Positions 48,219 to 57,830 of a stretch of 64,000 nucleotides of DNA are shown here, one piece after another. The stretch lies in NCBI GenBank assembly GCA_049999765.1, contig JBNGIQ010008555.1:1-64000 (forward strand), written 5' to 3'. This DNA is from Phaeoceros laevis. Taxonomy: Eukaryota > Anthocerotophyta > Anthocerotopsida > Notothyladales. The translations under genes were made by a program, and so were the position numbers. Within the stretch, counting starts at the first letter, position 1, and every line of letters starts with the position of its first letter. Below the pieces are notes generated by a model. That model made no database searches and was not told where the DNA came from. It saw nothing but the letters and a program-made list of their open reading frames with translations.

Positions 48219-49931
48219 CTATGGAAGAGGTGTCGGGCCAACTTGCACAATGGTGTTACTGATTTGCGGGGCCAGCCATTCGATGAATTCAAGGTAATGA
48301 GAAGGACTGCCTGTAATCCTACGAAGCACCACCATGAAGAGCCCAGCGTTTGCAGGTTGTCCTGGCCACTGCGACTCTGAACCGCTTGACACCAATGAAG
48401 ATACCTCTGCTACCACACAAAGGGGTTCCCTGGCCACTGCGGTTGCCACATTGTCCATCTTCATCTTGAACCGCTTGATTTCGACTGTGAAGCCGTTGGT
48501 TTCTACAACTGTGGCAATCTGGTGCAAAATCTCGTGTGGTGGGAGATGGGATTTGAACCTTGTCTCACTTGATATCCTGGTGTCCCTGCCCAGCCTGTGA
48601 AAGAGGGGGCCCATGGCCTCGCCCACTGGGTTTGTCTGTGACAGCAAATCGAAGGCAGAGAAGGTTGGAATCTCCTGCTCATCAGGTTCAGGCTGGCTGA
48701 AGCTGTTTTCGATGGCCTTGAGGTCATCATCCACGTCCCTGAAGAGCCTGAAGCTGGGACTCACGTAGCCCACCCTGAACCATGGGTCATTGTAGATGTC
48801 AGCACTGGAGATGCGTGCGGCGGGGTCGGGTACCAGAATCTTAGCAAGTAGGCCTTGGGCTCCAGGAGTTAAGAAGTTAGGGCAGATGTACTCTGCTATC
48901 TTGATCTTTCTGTACGCCTCAACTGAAGGCAGGTTCTCATCCCAGAAGGGGTGGTATCCGGCCAGGAAAATGAACAGAATGACTCCGCAGGCCCAGATAT
49001 CGTTCGGGCCTCCCTTAAACCCTCTGCCTTTGCTGAAGAGGACTTCGGGTGCCATGTAGGGTCTGGACCCAGCCAGTGTCTTCAGCGTCGGCCCCTGTAG
49101 GGTGAGATCGTCCAGGGGCTTGAGCCCGGCCAGTCCAAAATCCGACACCTTCAAAACGTTGTTGGCATCCAGAAGCAGGTTGTCAGGCTTGAGGTCCCTG
49201 TGGTACACTCCCCTGGTATGGCAGAAGTGCATTGCATCGATCAGGGACTGGAAATGCTTTCGGCCTTCAGCCTCGAGGAACCTCCCTTTGCGTTCAATTC
49301 TGTTGATGAGGTCTCCTCCGGGGAGGTACTCCATCACCAGGAAGATGCGCTTTATAGTGGCAGAAACATCGTAGAGCCGTGTGATGTTAGGATGCCTTAC
49401 AGCCATCATGGCGTAGATCTCACGCATCACCAGGTCCTCTCTTTGCGATAGTTTCCTCCTGTCCACGGGGTCCTCCAGGTCGTCTCTGTCGAATATTTTG
49501 ATGGCCACAGCCTCCCCTGTCGCCACGGTCCTGCCTAGCATCACCACACCGAAAGCTCCCGCTCCTAGCTCTCTTATGATCTCGTACTTGCCTCTTATCA
49601 CCGTTTTCCGCCCGTACCCTGAACTGGAACCGGTGCCCAAGCGCCTCACTCCGGGACCAAACGAGCAGCGGCTCTGGCCATCCTGTGGAGATTTTGCTAA
49701 TGTGCTGAATCGCTCCCCTCCAATTGCAACTGCAAGCTGCTGGCAATTGTGCCATTTGAAGCCTCCCAAGGCAACCAGAGAAAGATCAAGTTCTGCCGCT
49801 CCCAATCCGCCGCAAGCAGGATTTCTTGTGTGAGTTGCTCCAGCAGCCTGTCTTCTGGCAGAGATGAAGTGTACAGAAGCCCTTTCTTTTGCTCTTACCA
49901 CATTCCTCAGCAACGCACGGAAGCCTGCCAT
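48219..49931 (-). CDS. CIPK-like (SnRK3) protein kinase, copy 3
   Basis: Intronless, 570 residues from ATG 49931. The kinase domain is the most canonical of the trio: LGAGAFGVVMLGR, VAIKIFDRD, YHRDLKPDNLLL, DFGLAG, GSRPYMAPEVL and NDIWACGVILFIFLAGYHPF. The NAF position reads FSAFDLLSQ, with Ser for Asn, and is followed by SSETRFKSHLPPHEILHQI, the phosphatase-interaction type segment. Near the C terminus is an insertion (SSLVSSGSESQWPGQPAN) not present in copies 1 and 2. The N terminus MAGFRALLRNVVRAKERASV, with RR and many Ala and Ser behind it, is a good candidate presequence. CIPKs normally act in the cytosol or at membranes with a CBL partner, so location in an organelle would be new. The neighbouring PPR gene starts divergently about 450 bp away. 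Confidence 0.9.
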   Translation of the reverse strand: MAGFRALLRNVVRAKERASVHFISARRQAAGATHTRNPACGGLGAAELDLSLVALGGFKWHNCQQLAVAIGGERFSTLAKSPQDGQSRCSFGPGVRRLGTGSSSGYGRKTVIRGKYEIIRELGAGAFGVVMLGRTVATGEAVAIKIFDRDDLEDPVDRRKLSQREDLVMREIYAMMAVRHPNITRLYDVSATIKRIFLVMEYLPGGDLINRIERKGRFLEAEGRKHFQSLIDAMHFCHTRGVYHRDLKPDNLLLDANNVLKVSDFGLAGLKPLDDLTLQGPTLKTLAGSRPYMAPEVLFSKGRGFKGGPNDIWACGVILFIFLAGYHPFWDENLPSVEAYRKIKIAEYICPNFLTPGAQGLLAKILVPDPAARISSADIYNDPWFRVGYVSPSFRLFRDVDDDLKAIENSFSQPEPDEQEIPTFSAFDLLSQTNPVGEAMGPLFHRLGRDTRISSETRFKSHLPPHEILHQIATVVETNGFTVEIKRFKMKMDNVATAVAREPLCVVAEVSSLVSSGSESQWPGQPANAGLFMVVLRRITGSPSHYLEFIEWLAPQISNTIVQVGPTPLP

Positions 49932-50375
49932 GGGCTTGCTCGTACCTTCCGAGCGCCAAGTCCTGCTTGCTCCGCGCGGCGCATCGCAACAACAGATCTT
50001 AACCACGCGCAAATGCAAGAAGAAGCAATCTTCTCGCAGTGAACTTAGTGCCGACCATACTGTGTATGAGGGTGACCGTTACAGGTAGTTGAGGCCACAA
50101 GACACGGCTTGTTTGCTCATCAAAAGGGTTTCAATTCCTTGGTTCCAACAGCTCTGGCGACAGTCCGTGTGCCGCAATCAGTCAGCTCGACTCATCCCAT
50201 GCTGCAGACGTAAAATTGGTAGTTCCGCATCAGAGTCTGTGGAGCTCCAGCTGTCCTGCAATCCACATGAATTTTTGACTGCCTGTGTAGCTGAATCCCG
50301 GAGCCCTAAATCCTTGAACCAAGCCCCGGCGGCCATTCGAGCCGCTTATCCCGAATTGCGCAGAAGAAGGTGCAA

Positions 50376-52361
50376 ATGAGGGCGATTTCAACGTACTTCA
50401 GGAATCTGGTTGTTTTAAGACGCGGTCGAAGCGGATGTAAGAATTGGAATGGGCCCATGGAGGAGTGGTCCAGGAGTCTGTCAAGCTTGCTGGCCCAATC
50501 TGAGAGTGAGTGTTACTGGGGCCGGTGGCAGGTCATGGTTGTCTTAAATTCATCACTTGTACTGAAAGACCCTGATGTTGGCAGGTGGGGCAGAGGAGAT
50601 CAAGGCACATAATACTCTCATCGGGGGAGTTTCAGTTGGTGAGGTCGGCCAGTGTTCAGGCAGGACGTCACAAGGTCAGTTTCTCGGTTGAAGATATCAG
50701 GTTGTTGTCTTGTATTTTCTGGTTTGGGGAGGAAAGAACATTGGGTTTGCTTTCAAAGTTTTTGAAAGTTTTTTATCTAACGATGAAACTGTAGGATTTG
50801 TTGCGTATTTCTGCGAAAGACGTTGTGATCACAGACTGGGCTTGCCAGGGTGGCAGGATCTGCGGGGGACTCACACGTTGGAGACTGGGGAAAATTGTTG
50901 GACGAAAGGAAGCTCGATGAGGCTGTTGAAATGCTGGACGGTCTGGTGCAGCAAGGGTGCTATTTGCACAACTCTGTGTTCTATGGTGTCCTGAAGAGGT
51001 GCATTGAGGAAAGGGATCTGGTCCTTGGCAGCCAAACTCATGCTCTTGCTGTCAGGAGTGGGTATGGTTCAGACAAATTCTTGTCCAACCACATCATTTG
51101 TATGTATGCTTCTCATGGGAAGTTGGAGGAAGCACTTCAGGTCTTCACCAAGGTTACTGAACCAGACCGCTACATGTGGTCTTCCATCATTTTGGCACAC
51201 GCTCGAAAAGGGCAGCCTGCAAAAGCTTTGATACTGTACAGGCAGCTACGGGAGTCAAGAGTAATGCCCGACAACCATCTCTTTGTTGCAGCTCTGAAAG
51301 CTTGTGCCACTGCAGGGGATCTCACTTGTGGCAAGGAGATTCATGCTGATATTTTGAAGAGTGCAAATAAGGCCAATATATTTGTTGGCAACAGCCTGGT
51401 GGATATGTATGCGAAGTGCAGGAGCCTGGAAAATGCGCGGAGAGTTTTTGATAGTCTGCCAAGGAAAAATGTGGTAACGTGGAATGCAATGATTGTAGGA
51501 TATGTTCAGCAGGGGTTCGGACAAGAAGTCTTGAATCTGTACAGGGACATGCAACATGAGGGTGTCACACCACCTGACGCTGTCACATTTGCTTCCCTCC
51601 TACAAGCTTGTGGTATTGTGGCAGGACTGGAGAAGGGGAGGGAAATTCATGCCCAGATTTCTAAGATTGGTCTTGAGGCTACTGACTTATTTATAGCGAG
51701 TACACTTATCGACATGTATAGTAAATGTGGGAGCATGGTTGAGGCACAGAAGGTGTTTGATGCACTGCCCACAAGAGATATTGTGACATGGAATGCACTG
51801 ATTGCTGGGTACAACAGGCTGATAGAGAGTGAGCTCGTGTTTCACTACTTTAACAGGATGAAGGAGGAGCACGTCTCGCCGAATGATGTCACATTTCTCA
51901 GTATTCTAACTGTATGCAGTCACATGGGCCTAGTGGACAAGGGCCAGAAGTATTTTGAGGTCATGGTGAAAGAGCATGGCATCACTCCAACCATCAAGCA
52001 CTACAATTGCATGATTGACCTTCTTGGCCGTGCAGGTCAACTGGACAAGGCAATGGAGATGGTGACAACAATGCCTTTTCAACCGCATGGTGAGACTTGG
52101 AGAAGCATGCTCAGTGCTTGTCGAAAGTGGAATAATGCACTCCTTGGAAGAGTAGCGTTCGAATCTGCTGTGAAGTTGAACCAGCAAGATGCTGCAGCAT
52201 ATGACTTAATGTCAAACATCTATGAGGCCGCTCGCATGAGCGAGGAGGCAAAGGATATACAGGCAATGAAAATACAGGCACAGGCATGGAAGGAGCCAGG
52301 ACAGTGCTGGTTGACCGATAGAGGTGGAATGATGCAAACGTTTATAGCGGGGGAAAGTTAG
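50376..52361 (+). CDS. PLS-type pentatricopeptide repeat protein, E class
   Basis: The main frame (50850-52361, 503 codons) starts without an ATG; the first in-frame ATG is 50931. A separate ATG at 50376 opens a basic, acid-free peptide (MRAISTYFRNLVVLRRGRSG) that looks like a mitochondrial presequence and is followed by a GTAAGA donor-like site at 50437. The first exon is therefore probably there, though I could not join it in frame. Repeats alternate in P, L and S types, with the usual VDMYAKC and VVTWNAMIVGYVQ signatures, and end in an E motif (GETWRSMLSACRKWNN...AAYDLMSNIYEAA) and an E+-like tail (EPGQCWLTDRGGMMQTFIAG). No DYW deaminase domain follows. Such proteins bind organellar RNA and typically specify C-to-U editing sites with a DYW partner. 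Confidence 0.85.
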
Positions 52362-54247
52362 CAACCTGAAACAAATGATACCTATGAGGTTGTGTCGCAA
52401 TTCGGCAAGGCTGTTCTATTTCGCAGCATCAGTTCACCATTGTCTGCACATGCAAGGTGAACAAGTTGACGTATGAGGTTGAGAAGTTGGGGGGTGAGGT
52501 TGTGATAGCCAAGGTTCAGGATCCAGCAATACCTACTGTGTTCCCTGTTTTGTATCTGCCGCAGGTGTGGGTGAAGATCGATCATCAAGAGAAAGCTGTG
52601 CATATAATGCAAGGAAAATCTGTGCTGCTGGCCCAAGTCAAAGTACGAACGTGGTGCCTTGCTGATTTGTAATAGAAATGTGGGAGATAGGGGATCCAGA
52701 GAACATGTCTGATTGGTGGCCTGCAAAAAAAGGAGCGGTGTCATAGAATGTGATACAGGGAGCAGGATTTTATGGCATGCTTACAGAGCAGAAAGTTGTT
52801 ACAGCTTGGAGATTGGAGCCTCCAGTTCTGAAAGGGATAGTCACTTCATTTTGAAGCTTGGAGAAACGACTTCACAGTCAGACGTCTGGCAGCACAGCCA
52901 TCCGTATGCGCCAGATCTGGATTGTTCAGTGAGGATCCTTAATGGTGCGCTAAACCGTCAGGTAGGAGCAGGCAGGCAAGTTCTAAGGATTAAAGCCATC
53001 TTCGAGCAGTAGGATTTGGATTCAACTTCAGACTGGGAGAAGAACAACGTTATATAAGCGTGTATAGATGTATCAGTAGGCCATGAGGCATGTAATGAGG
53101 TTCTGGTGGAGGCTGGTTCCCTTTGTTTGCTCCAGAACATGTGCTACATGCTCAAATGCTAACAAGTTCTCATACATTGGTTCCAGGAAAAGAGTGTTGG
53201 TAAGCACGTTGAACAAGCGTCAACCTGAGCCGGATTCAGGAGTGAACACAGTGCGGGCTGTGTTGGAAAAGGGCCGGTTCAGATTCGGCTGATCTCAGGG
53301 TGCATCATCCTTACAGTGACAAACTTTGGAGTTTATCGAGACTTCCAAGGTTTTCCATTCGGCAGAATCCTCTGGGCGGCAACGCTCTTTCTTTTGTCTG
53401 CTAGTTCCGACCACTCAGCGTCATAAAGACGAGAGTTCTTGAAAGCCTACATAGGGAGGAGGGTCTGGTGAGTTGTTGAACTTGTAAGGACCATGGTACG
53501 TGTGCGCAGAGTGCAGGCAGCAGCCCCAGAGTAGTGCCGTGGTTGCTATTGTGCTCCTGTGTTGGTTGCCGTATAAGATGGGCCCTGAGAGATTGTTGCT
53601 AACTTGTAGTATTCTGCGCGCCGTCCTAGCAACCATCTCTCAGCCCCCATTTAATACGTCTTCCAAATCTTCATGAGAGCCTAGCAAGAACGGACTCACA
53701 ACCGCTTTGAATTTCAGGAGGGGGCGACAGCAGAGCATCCGGCATTGTTGCACCATGCGGCTCTTCCAGCCACTGTCAAAGATAAACAGAAGGAAATCCA
53801 GACAATCCTGACTGAATCAGGTTTTCGAGAATACGAAAGACCGGTCCAGCTTCCCAGACGATGACTCCATGTGTACTGCTAGAGGTGTTATTCTTTCATT
53901 TATGCTACTTACTGCAAGGCAGGTAGAGTGTCCCCATCTCGATGGCTAGGTCATGTACTACCAGTCCTGCTTAGACTTTTGCTGTAAGAACTCTGCTGTG
54001 AGGTACCGTTGCTTGGGCTCCGTGCTCGCTCACAATGTCCAACCACATGCATCTCGATCGAGTAAAACGTGATATGCTTCATACCATCTGGTACAACAGT
54101 GAACTACCAAACCTGGAAAGCTCCCACTTCCAAGTCCTTCTGGAAACGGCAAATCCTGTCAATGATCCTGCCACATGCCAGAATACGATAAAATATGGAC
54201 ACTCGGTTTTTAAGAGGAGGCCCTCCACAAGTTTGAAGTGAGCAAAC
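52362..54247. other. Intergenic stretch without a recognised gene
   Basis: Between the PPR and GDSL genes no family was recognised. A 71-codon plus-strand frame at 52457-52672 (KLTYEVEKLGGEVVIAKVQD) reads coding-like but matches no DYW or other domain I know. The rest shows no clear repeat or RNA gene. Confidence 0.45.
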
Positions 54248-55936
54248 ATGGCGGTCATCTTGTCTTCGTGTGCTGTGATGTTCTGCTTGATCAAGAAGAG
54301 CTTAGGCTGTCTGATGATGCTGCTGAGCCTGCAGATGGTATTGGTGAATGCGAGATCAAGAGCAGCTGAGGATAGGTGCAGTTCAGGGGCCAGGAACTAC
54401 GGTTTTCAGTGCCCCAGAGCCATCTTTGCTTTTGCAGACTCCCTCACCGATACAGGACTGCTGGTGAAGCTGTTCCCCAACCTGGATGCAGCAAACTTCC
54501 CCTACGGGATCACGTTCCCTGGCTACCCAACTGGCCGCTGGAGTGACGGCAGAAACATCATCGACTTCCTGGGTACCTACTCCACAGTAGCTCTCAAACA
54601 TTTCAGTACTAGCTGGGTATTCCCTGTGGACTTGGTACTGATCTGAATTGCTGGGAGTACATTTTGCAGCGCTGGGGCTGGATTTGCCGACACTGAGTCC
54701 CTTCACGGAGAACATCAATCCCCACTTCACCCACGGTGTCAACTTCGCTACTGGGGGAGCCACTGCCCGCTGCGACAGCTTGGATAGTTTGCATGTGCCC
54801 TTCTGCCTTCCAGCCCAAGTGGACCAGGCCATCGCCTTCAAGAAGCAAGCTCTGGCTCCTCCTCAAGCTCATGGTAAGTCCTGACAAGTATTAAGCTCCT
54901 AGCTAGCTGCTGCCCAATTTCCATAACTGCTGCTGCTGATCCATTGATCATTCATCAATTGATACATGACTGCTCAGTGCCAAGGGAGAGCTCCTTCACC
55001 ACCAAGGGACTCCACTTCTTTCTCATCGGAGGCAACGACATCCACCATGCTTTGGGGGAAGAAATACCTCTGGCCACAATCATCGACCTGATTGTCCCAG
55101 AGTTGGTGTCCAACATCTCCTCTTCCATTGCGGTTTGATCCTTCGTCACATGCCCACTTCCTGCACCAGTCGGTCCATCAATTCTTCTCCATCAATTCAC
55201 TTCAGACCTGCTGGAGTCGTTTCTCTGCATTTGTGAGTTCACTCCTGAAATTTGTGCTCATGCTTTCACAGAGACTCTACACCACTAACGGCGCACGACA
55301 GTTTCTGGTGGGTAACATCCCGCCCGTAGGCTGCTCTGCCTACTCGCTCACAGTCCTGAACAAGCCCCAGTACGGCCCCCTGGATGCAAACGGATGCTTG
55401 GCTGGAATCAACCAGGTTGTGAACAAGGCCAACTCCCTGCTTCTCACAGCGGTGCGCCAGCTGCGGGAGAGCCTGGACGGGGCTGTCATCCTCCACGTCA
55501 ACGTGCACGACATTATCTTCGAGCTCACCACCCGCTATAAAGCCTACGGTACCTAACGCTACCTGCAGCAGTGTAGGACTTCACTTGTGCAAGAATGAGT
55601 TCATACAGGTATGGAGCTTTTTCAAGGTTGCTCTCATCAGCAGCAGCTGCTAACCTGTGATTGAACAATGGATGGTTGGGAGCAGGCTTCACCGAGCCAG
55701 TGAACGCTTGCTGCGGCTCCTCCCAAGGCCCGCACAAGGTTGACGTGCTGAAGAGGTGCGGTACCCCCGAGGCAGACTACCGGTGCGATAATCCGTGGCA
55801 GCACATTTCCTGGGACGGTTTGCATTACACCGATGCGGTCAACAGGTTGGTAGCCAATGCCACCCTGACTGGAAACGTCTTGGACCCGCCCATCAACCTC
55901 GTTGAGCTGTGCAATCCCGCAATGCTGGAAAGGTGA
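54248..55936 (+). CDS. GDSL-type esterase/lipase
   Basis: Five exons (54248-54572, 54670-54873, 54978-55132, 55272-55548, 55686-55936) join in frame into 403 residues. The ATG at 54248 is followed by a hydrophobic signal segment (LMMLLSLQMVLVNA). Family blocks are present: block I FAFADSLTDTG with the nucleophile Ser, block II VNFATGGAT, block III FFLIGGND, and block V SWDGLHYTDAVNR with the Asp and His of the triad. The usual Gly before Asp-Ser in block I is Ala. Plant GDSL hydrolases are secreted enzymes acting on acyl esters, for example in cutin, wax or wall polysaccharide metabolism; the substrate cannot be told. Length is slightly above the usual 350-390 residues. A decayed second copy lies downstream at 56205-56945. 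Confidence 0.92.
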
Positions 55937-56078
55937 AGCGGTTGTACACATAGTCTAAGTGATATTTCACAATCGTGAGACCAGCAAGCGAGATGGGCCC
56001 GATTTCCACATTGATGGTCATTTTCAAAATAAATAAAGAATATATATATATTTTAAAGTAAACATCTGTTGAACAGAT

Positions 56079-56151
56079 GGGGATGTAGCTCAGATGGTAG
56101 AGCGCTCGCTTAGCATGCGAGAGGTACGGGGATCGATACCCCGCATCTCCA
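56079..56151 (+). tRNA. tRNA-Ala (AGC)
   Basis: The 73-nt sequence folds into a standard cloverleaf. The acceptor stem is GGGGATG paired with CATCTCC, with one G-U pair and discriminator A. The anticodon loop TTAGCAT carries anticodon AGC, and the T stem is CGGGG/CCCCG. The internal A box (TAGCTCAGATGG) is normal; the B box reads GGATCGATACC. No intron is present, and CCA is not encoded, as expected for a nuclear tRNA. Confidence 0.97.
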
Positions 56152-56185
56152 TTGAGGTCAGCTGATCTAAGCGTGATGGTACTAA

Positions 56186-56190
56186 TTTTT
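56186..56190 (+). terminator. Pol III terminator of the tRNA gene
   Basis: A TTTTT run lies 35 bases after the tRNA end on the coding strand. It is the first run of five T downstream and is the likely stop for RNA polymerase III. Confidence 0.65.
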
Positions 56191-56204
56191 AGTGCACTGG
56201 ACTT

Positions 56205-56945
56205 GTGAATTTTGTTTGCACCGTAGAGCTGTGCTTGATCAAGATGTTTGACAATGCTGCTCCAGCTGCTGACGTCCAAGTGGTAAATGCGATCTCAAGA
56301 GGAGCTGAGGGTGAGTGCAGTACTAGTTCACACGGTTTCCAGTGCCCCACAGGCATCTTCGTTTTCGCCCATAGAGGTACAGGTGTGAAGGTGAAGCTTT
56401 TTCTTACCCTGGGGGCCAGGTGGTTCATACCCTAGGTGCCAGCACCTGCCATGTACAGGATCACATCCCCGGCCTGGCAGGTGGTGTGACGGCAGAAACA
56501 TCATCCACTTTCTGGGTGCCTGTTTCACAGCATAGCTGTGAACGTTTTAGTTGTGGATGCATTGGAGGACTGGTGGATGCATGTGGCGGATTCATAAGCA
56601 TTCATGGAAGAAGTGATGGGAGTAGTGCATTTGTGGCAGCCGTGGGATGGGTTTGCCCACGCTGACAGCCTTCACAGAGAACGTCAGTCCCCATTTCACG
56701 CACGGTGTCCAGCTGGTGGAGACACCACATTTCCCCCATCGCCTGCTCCACTCAGTCGCTGACAGTCCTCAGCAAGCCCCATTAGGGCATCTGGATGCAA
56801 ACGGATGCTTGACTGGATCAAGCAGGTTGTGGACAGAACCAAGTCCTGCTCCTCGCAGCAGTGCACAGTTGCGGGAGAGCCTGCCACACGGCGCCCTCAC
56901 CCGCCACGCCAACGTAATCTTCTCTGGAGACGAGCCTCTCTTCTG
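56205..56945 (+). pseudogene. Decayed GDSL esterase/lipase copy
   Basis: Scattered pieces in different plus-strand frames match the intact gene at 54248-55936 in order. CTVELCLIK and NAISRGAEGECS...GFQCPTGIFVFAH match its N terminus, LTAFTENVSPHFTHGV its exon 2, and LDANGCLTGSS and QLRESLPHGAL its exon 4. The nucleophile block is lost (FAHRGTG in place of FADSLTDTG), introns are largely gone or scrambled, and stops and frameshifts are frequent. No block V was seen. It is a tandem duplicate that has decayed. Confidence 0.85.
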
Positions 56946-57087
56946 ATGATTCGAATTGTGTGTTTTGTCTGCAGATAGGAAAGCGACTCTGAAAAAGCAC
57001 CCAGATCAATTTCTCTGACATGCATGCATTCAGCCACCAGCGACTTGTGTTGTGCTACGGTTCACTGTACGCTTTGTAGCGGGTGAC

Positions 57088-57246
57088 ACACTTGTCTCAC
57101 GACGCCTGAATGGAAATGAGAATATTCACAGAGAGGCTCGCTACAGAGCAACACTTGTCTCCCGGCATCTGAATGGGAATGAGAATATTCACAGAGAGGC
57201 TCGTTACAGAGCAACACTTGTCTCCCGGCATCTGAATGGGAATGAA
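57088..57246. repeat. 63-bp tandem repeat, about 2.5 copies
   Basis: Units begin ACACTTGTCTC at 57088, 57151 and 57214; the third breaks off after about 33 bp. Copies 1 and 2 differ at a handful of positions, and the third is nearly identical to the second. Each unit contains GAATATTCACAGAGAGGCTC except the truncated one. Confidence 0.95.
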
Positions 57247-57477
57247 AGTAAGCTCCTCTTGATATCGCATTTACCAGCTTATTCATAATACTGTATTGTG
57301 CCTTGTCCATTCCGTGGTTGCACCAAGCCCTAGGAATTGGGGACCTGTACTCCCAAACCCTATTTCTGCCGCCACCCTATTCCTGAGGATAAAATGACGC
57401 ACAAGGAGAAAGAGGGCTCAGAACCGGAGGCGGGCGATGGCGGTGTGGAGCGGCTGGCTGCCATGTCCCGCAGCAGT

Positions 57478-57830
57478 TCCGCTCGGGAACATGGAGTCAT
57501 GTAGGGATTCTGCAGGCCTAAGGGAGCTAGCTCTGCTCCCTCCATGACTCCAATGTCCCCAAGTGGAAACAACGCGGCTACTGCATGTGTGCTAACTGTC
57601 ATATCCATCGTGAGCCCCACCAACAAGATGAGAGCTAGTCACCATCCTCCGCACCAGGTCCGCTCGGGAGCATGAAGTCATGGAGGGATTAGGCAGGCCC
57701 AAGGGAGCTAGTAGCTTCACTCCCTCCATGATTCCAATGTCCCCAAGCGGAAACAATGCGGCTACTGTGTGCGTACTCGTGTCAGGCCCATCGTGAGCCC
57801 TTGCCGACAAGATGAGAGCAGGTGAACCCG
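57478..57830. repeat. Tandem direct duplication, period 181 bp
   Basis: Two diverged copies start TCCGCTCGGGA at 57478 and 57659. Shared blocks include TCCAATGTCCCCAAG, GGAAACAA(C/T)GCGGCTACTG and AAGATGAGAGC. No recognised gene is present in either copy. Confidence 0.85.

Noticed and set aside
52457-52672. DYW domain of the PPR protein
   Set aside because: No HxE or CxxC zinc signatures and no DYW end; the PPR frame already stops at 52361.
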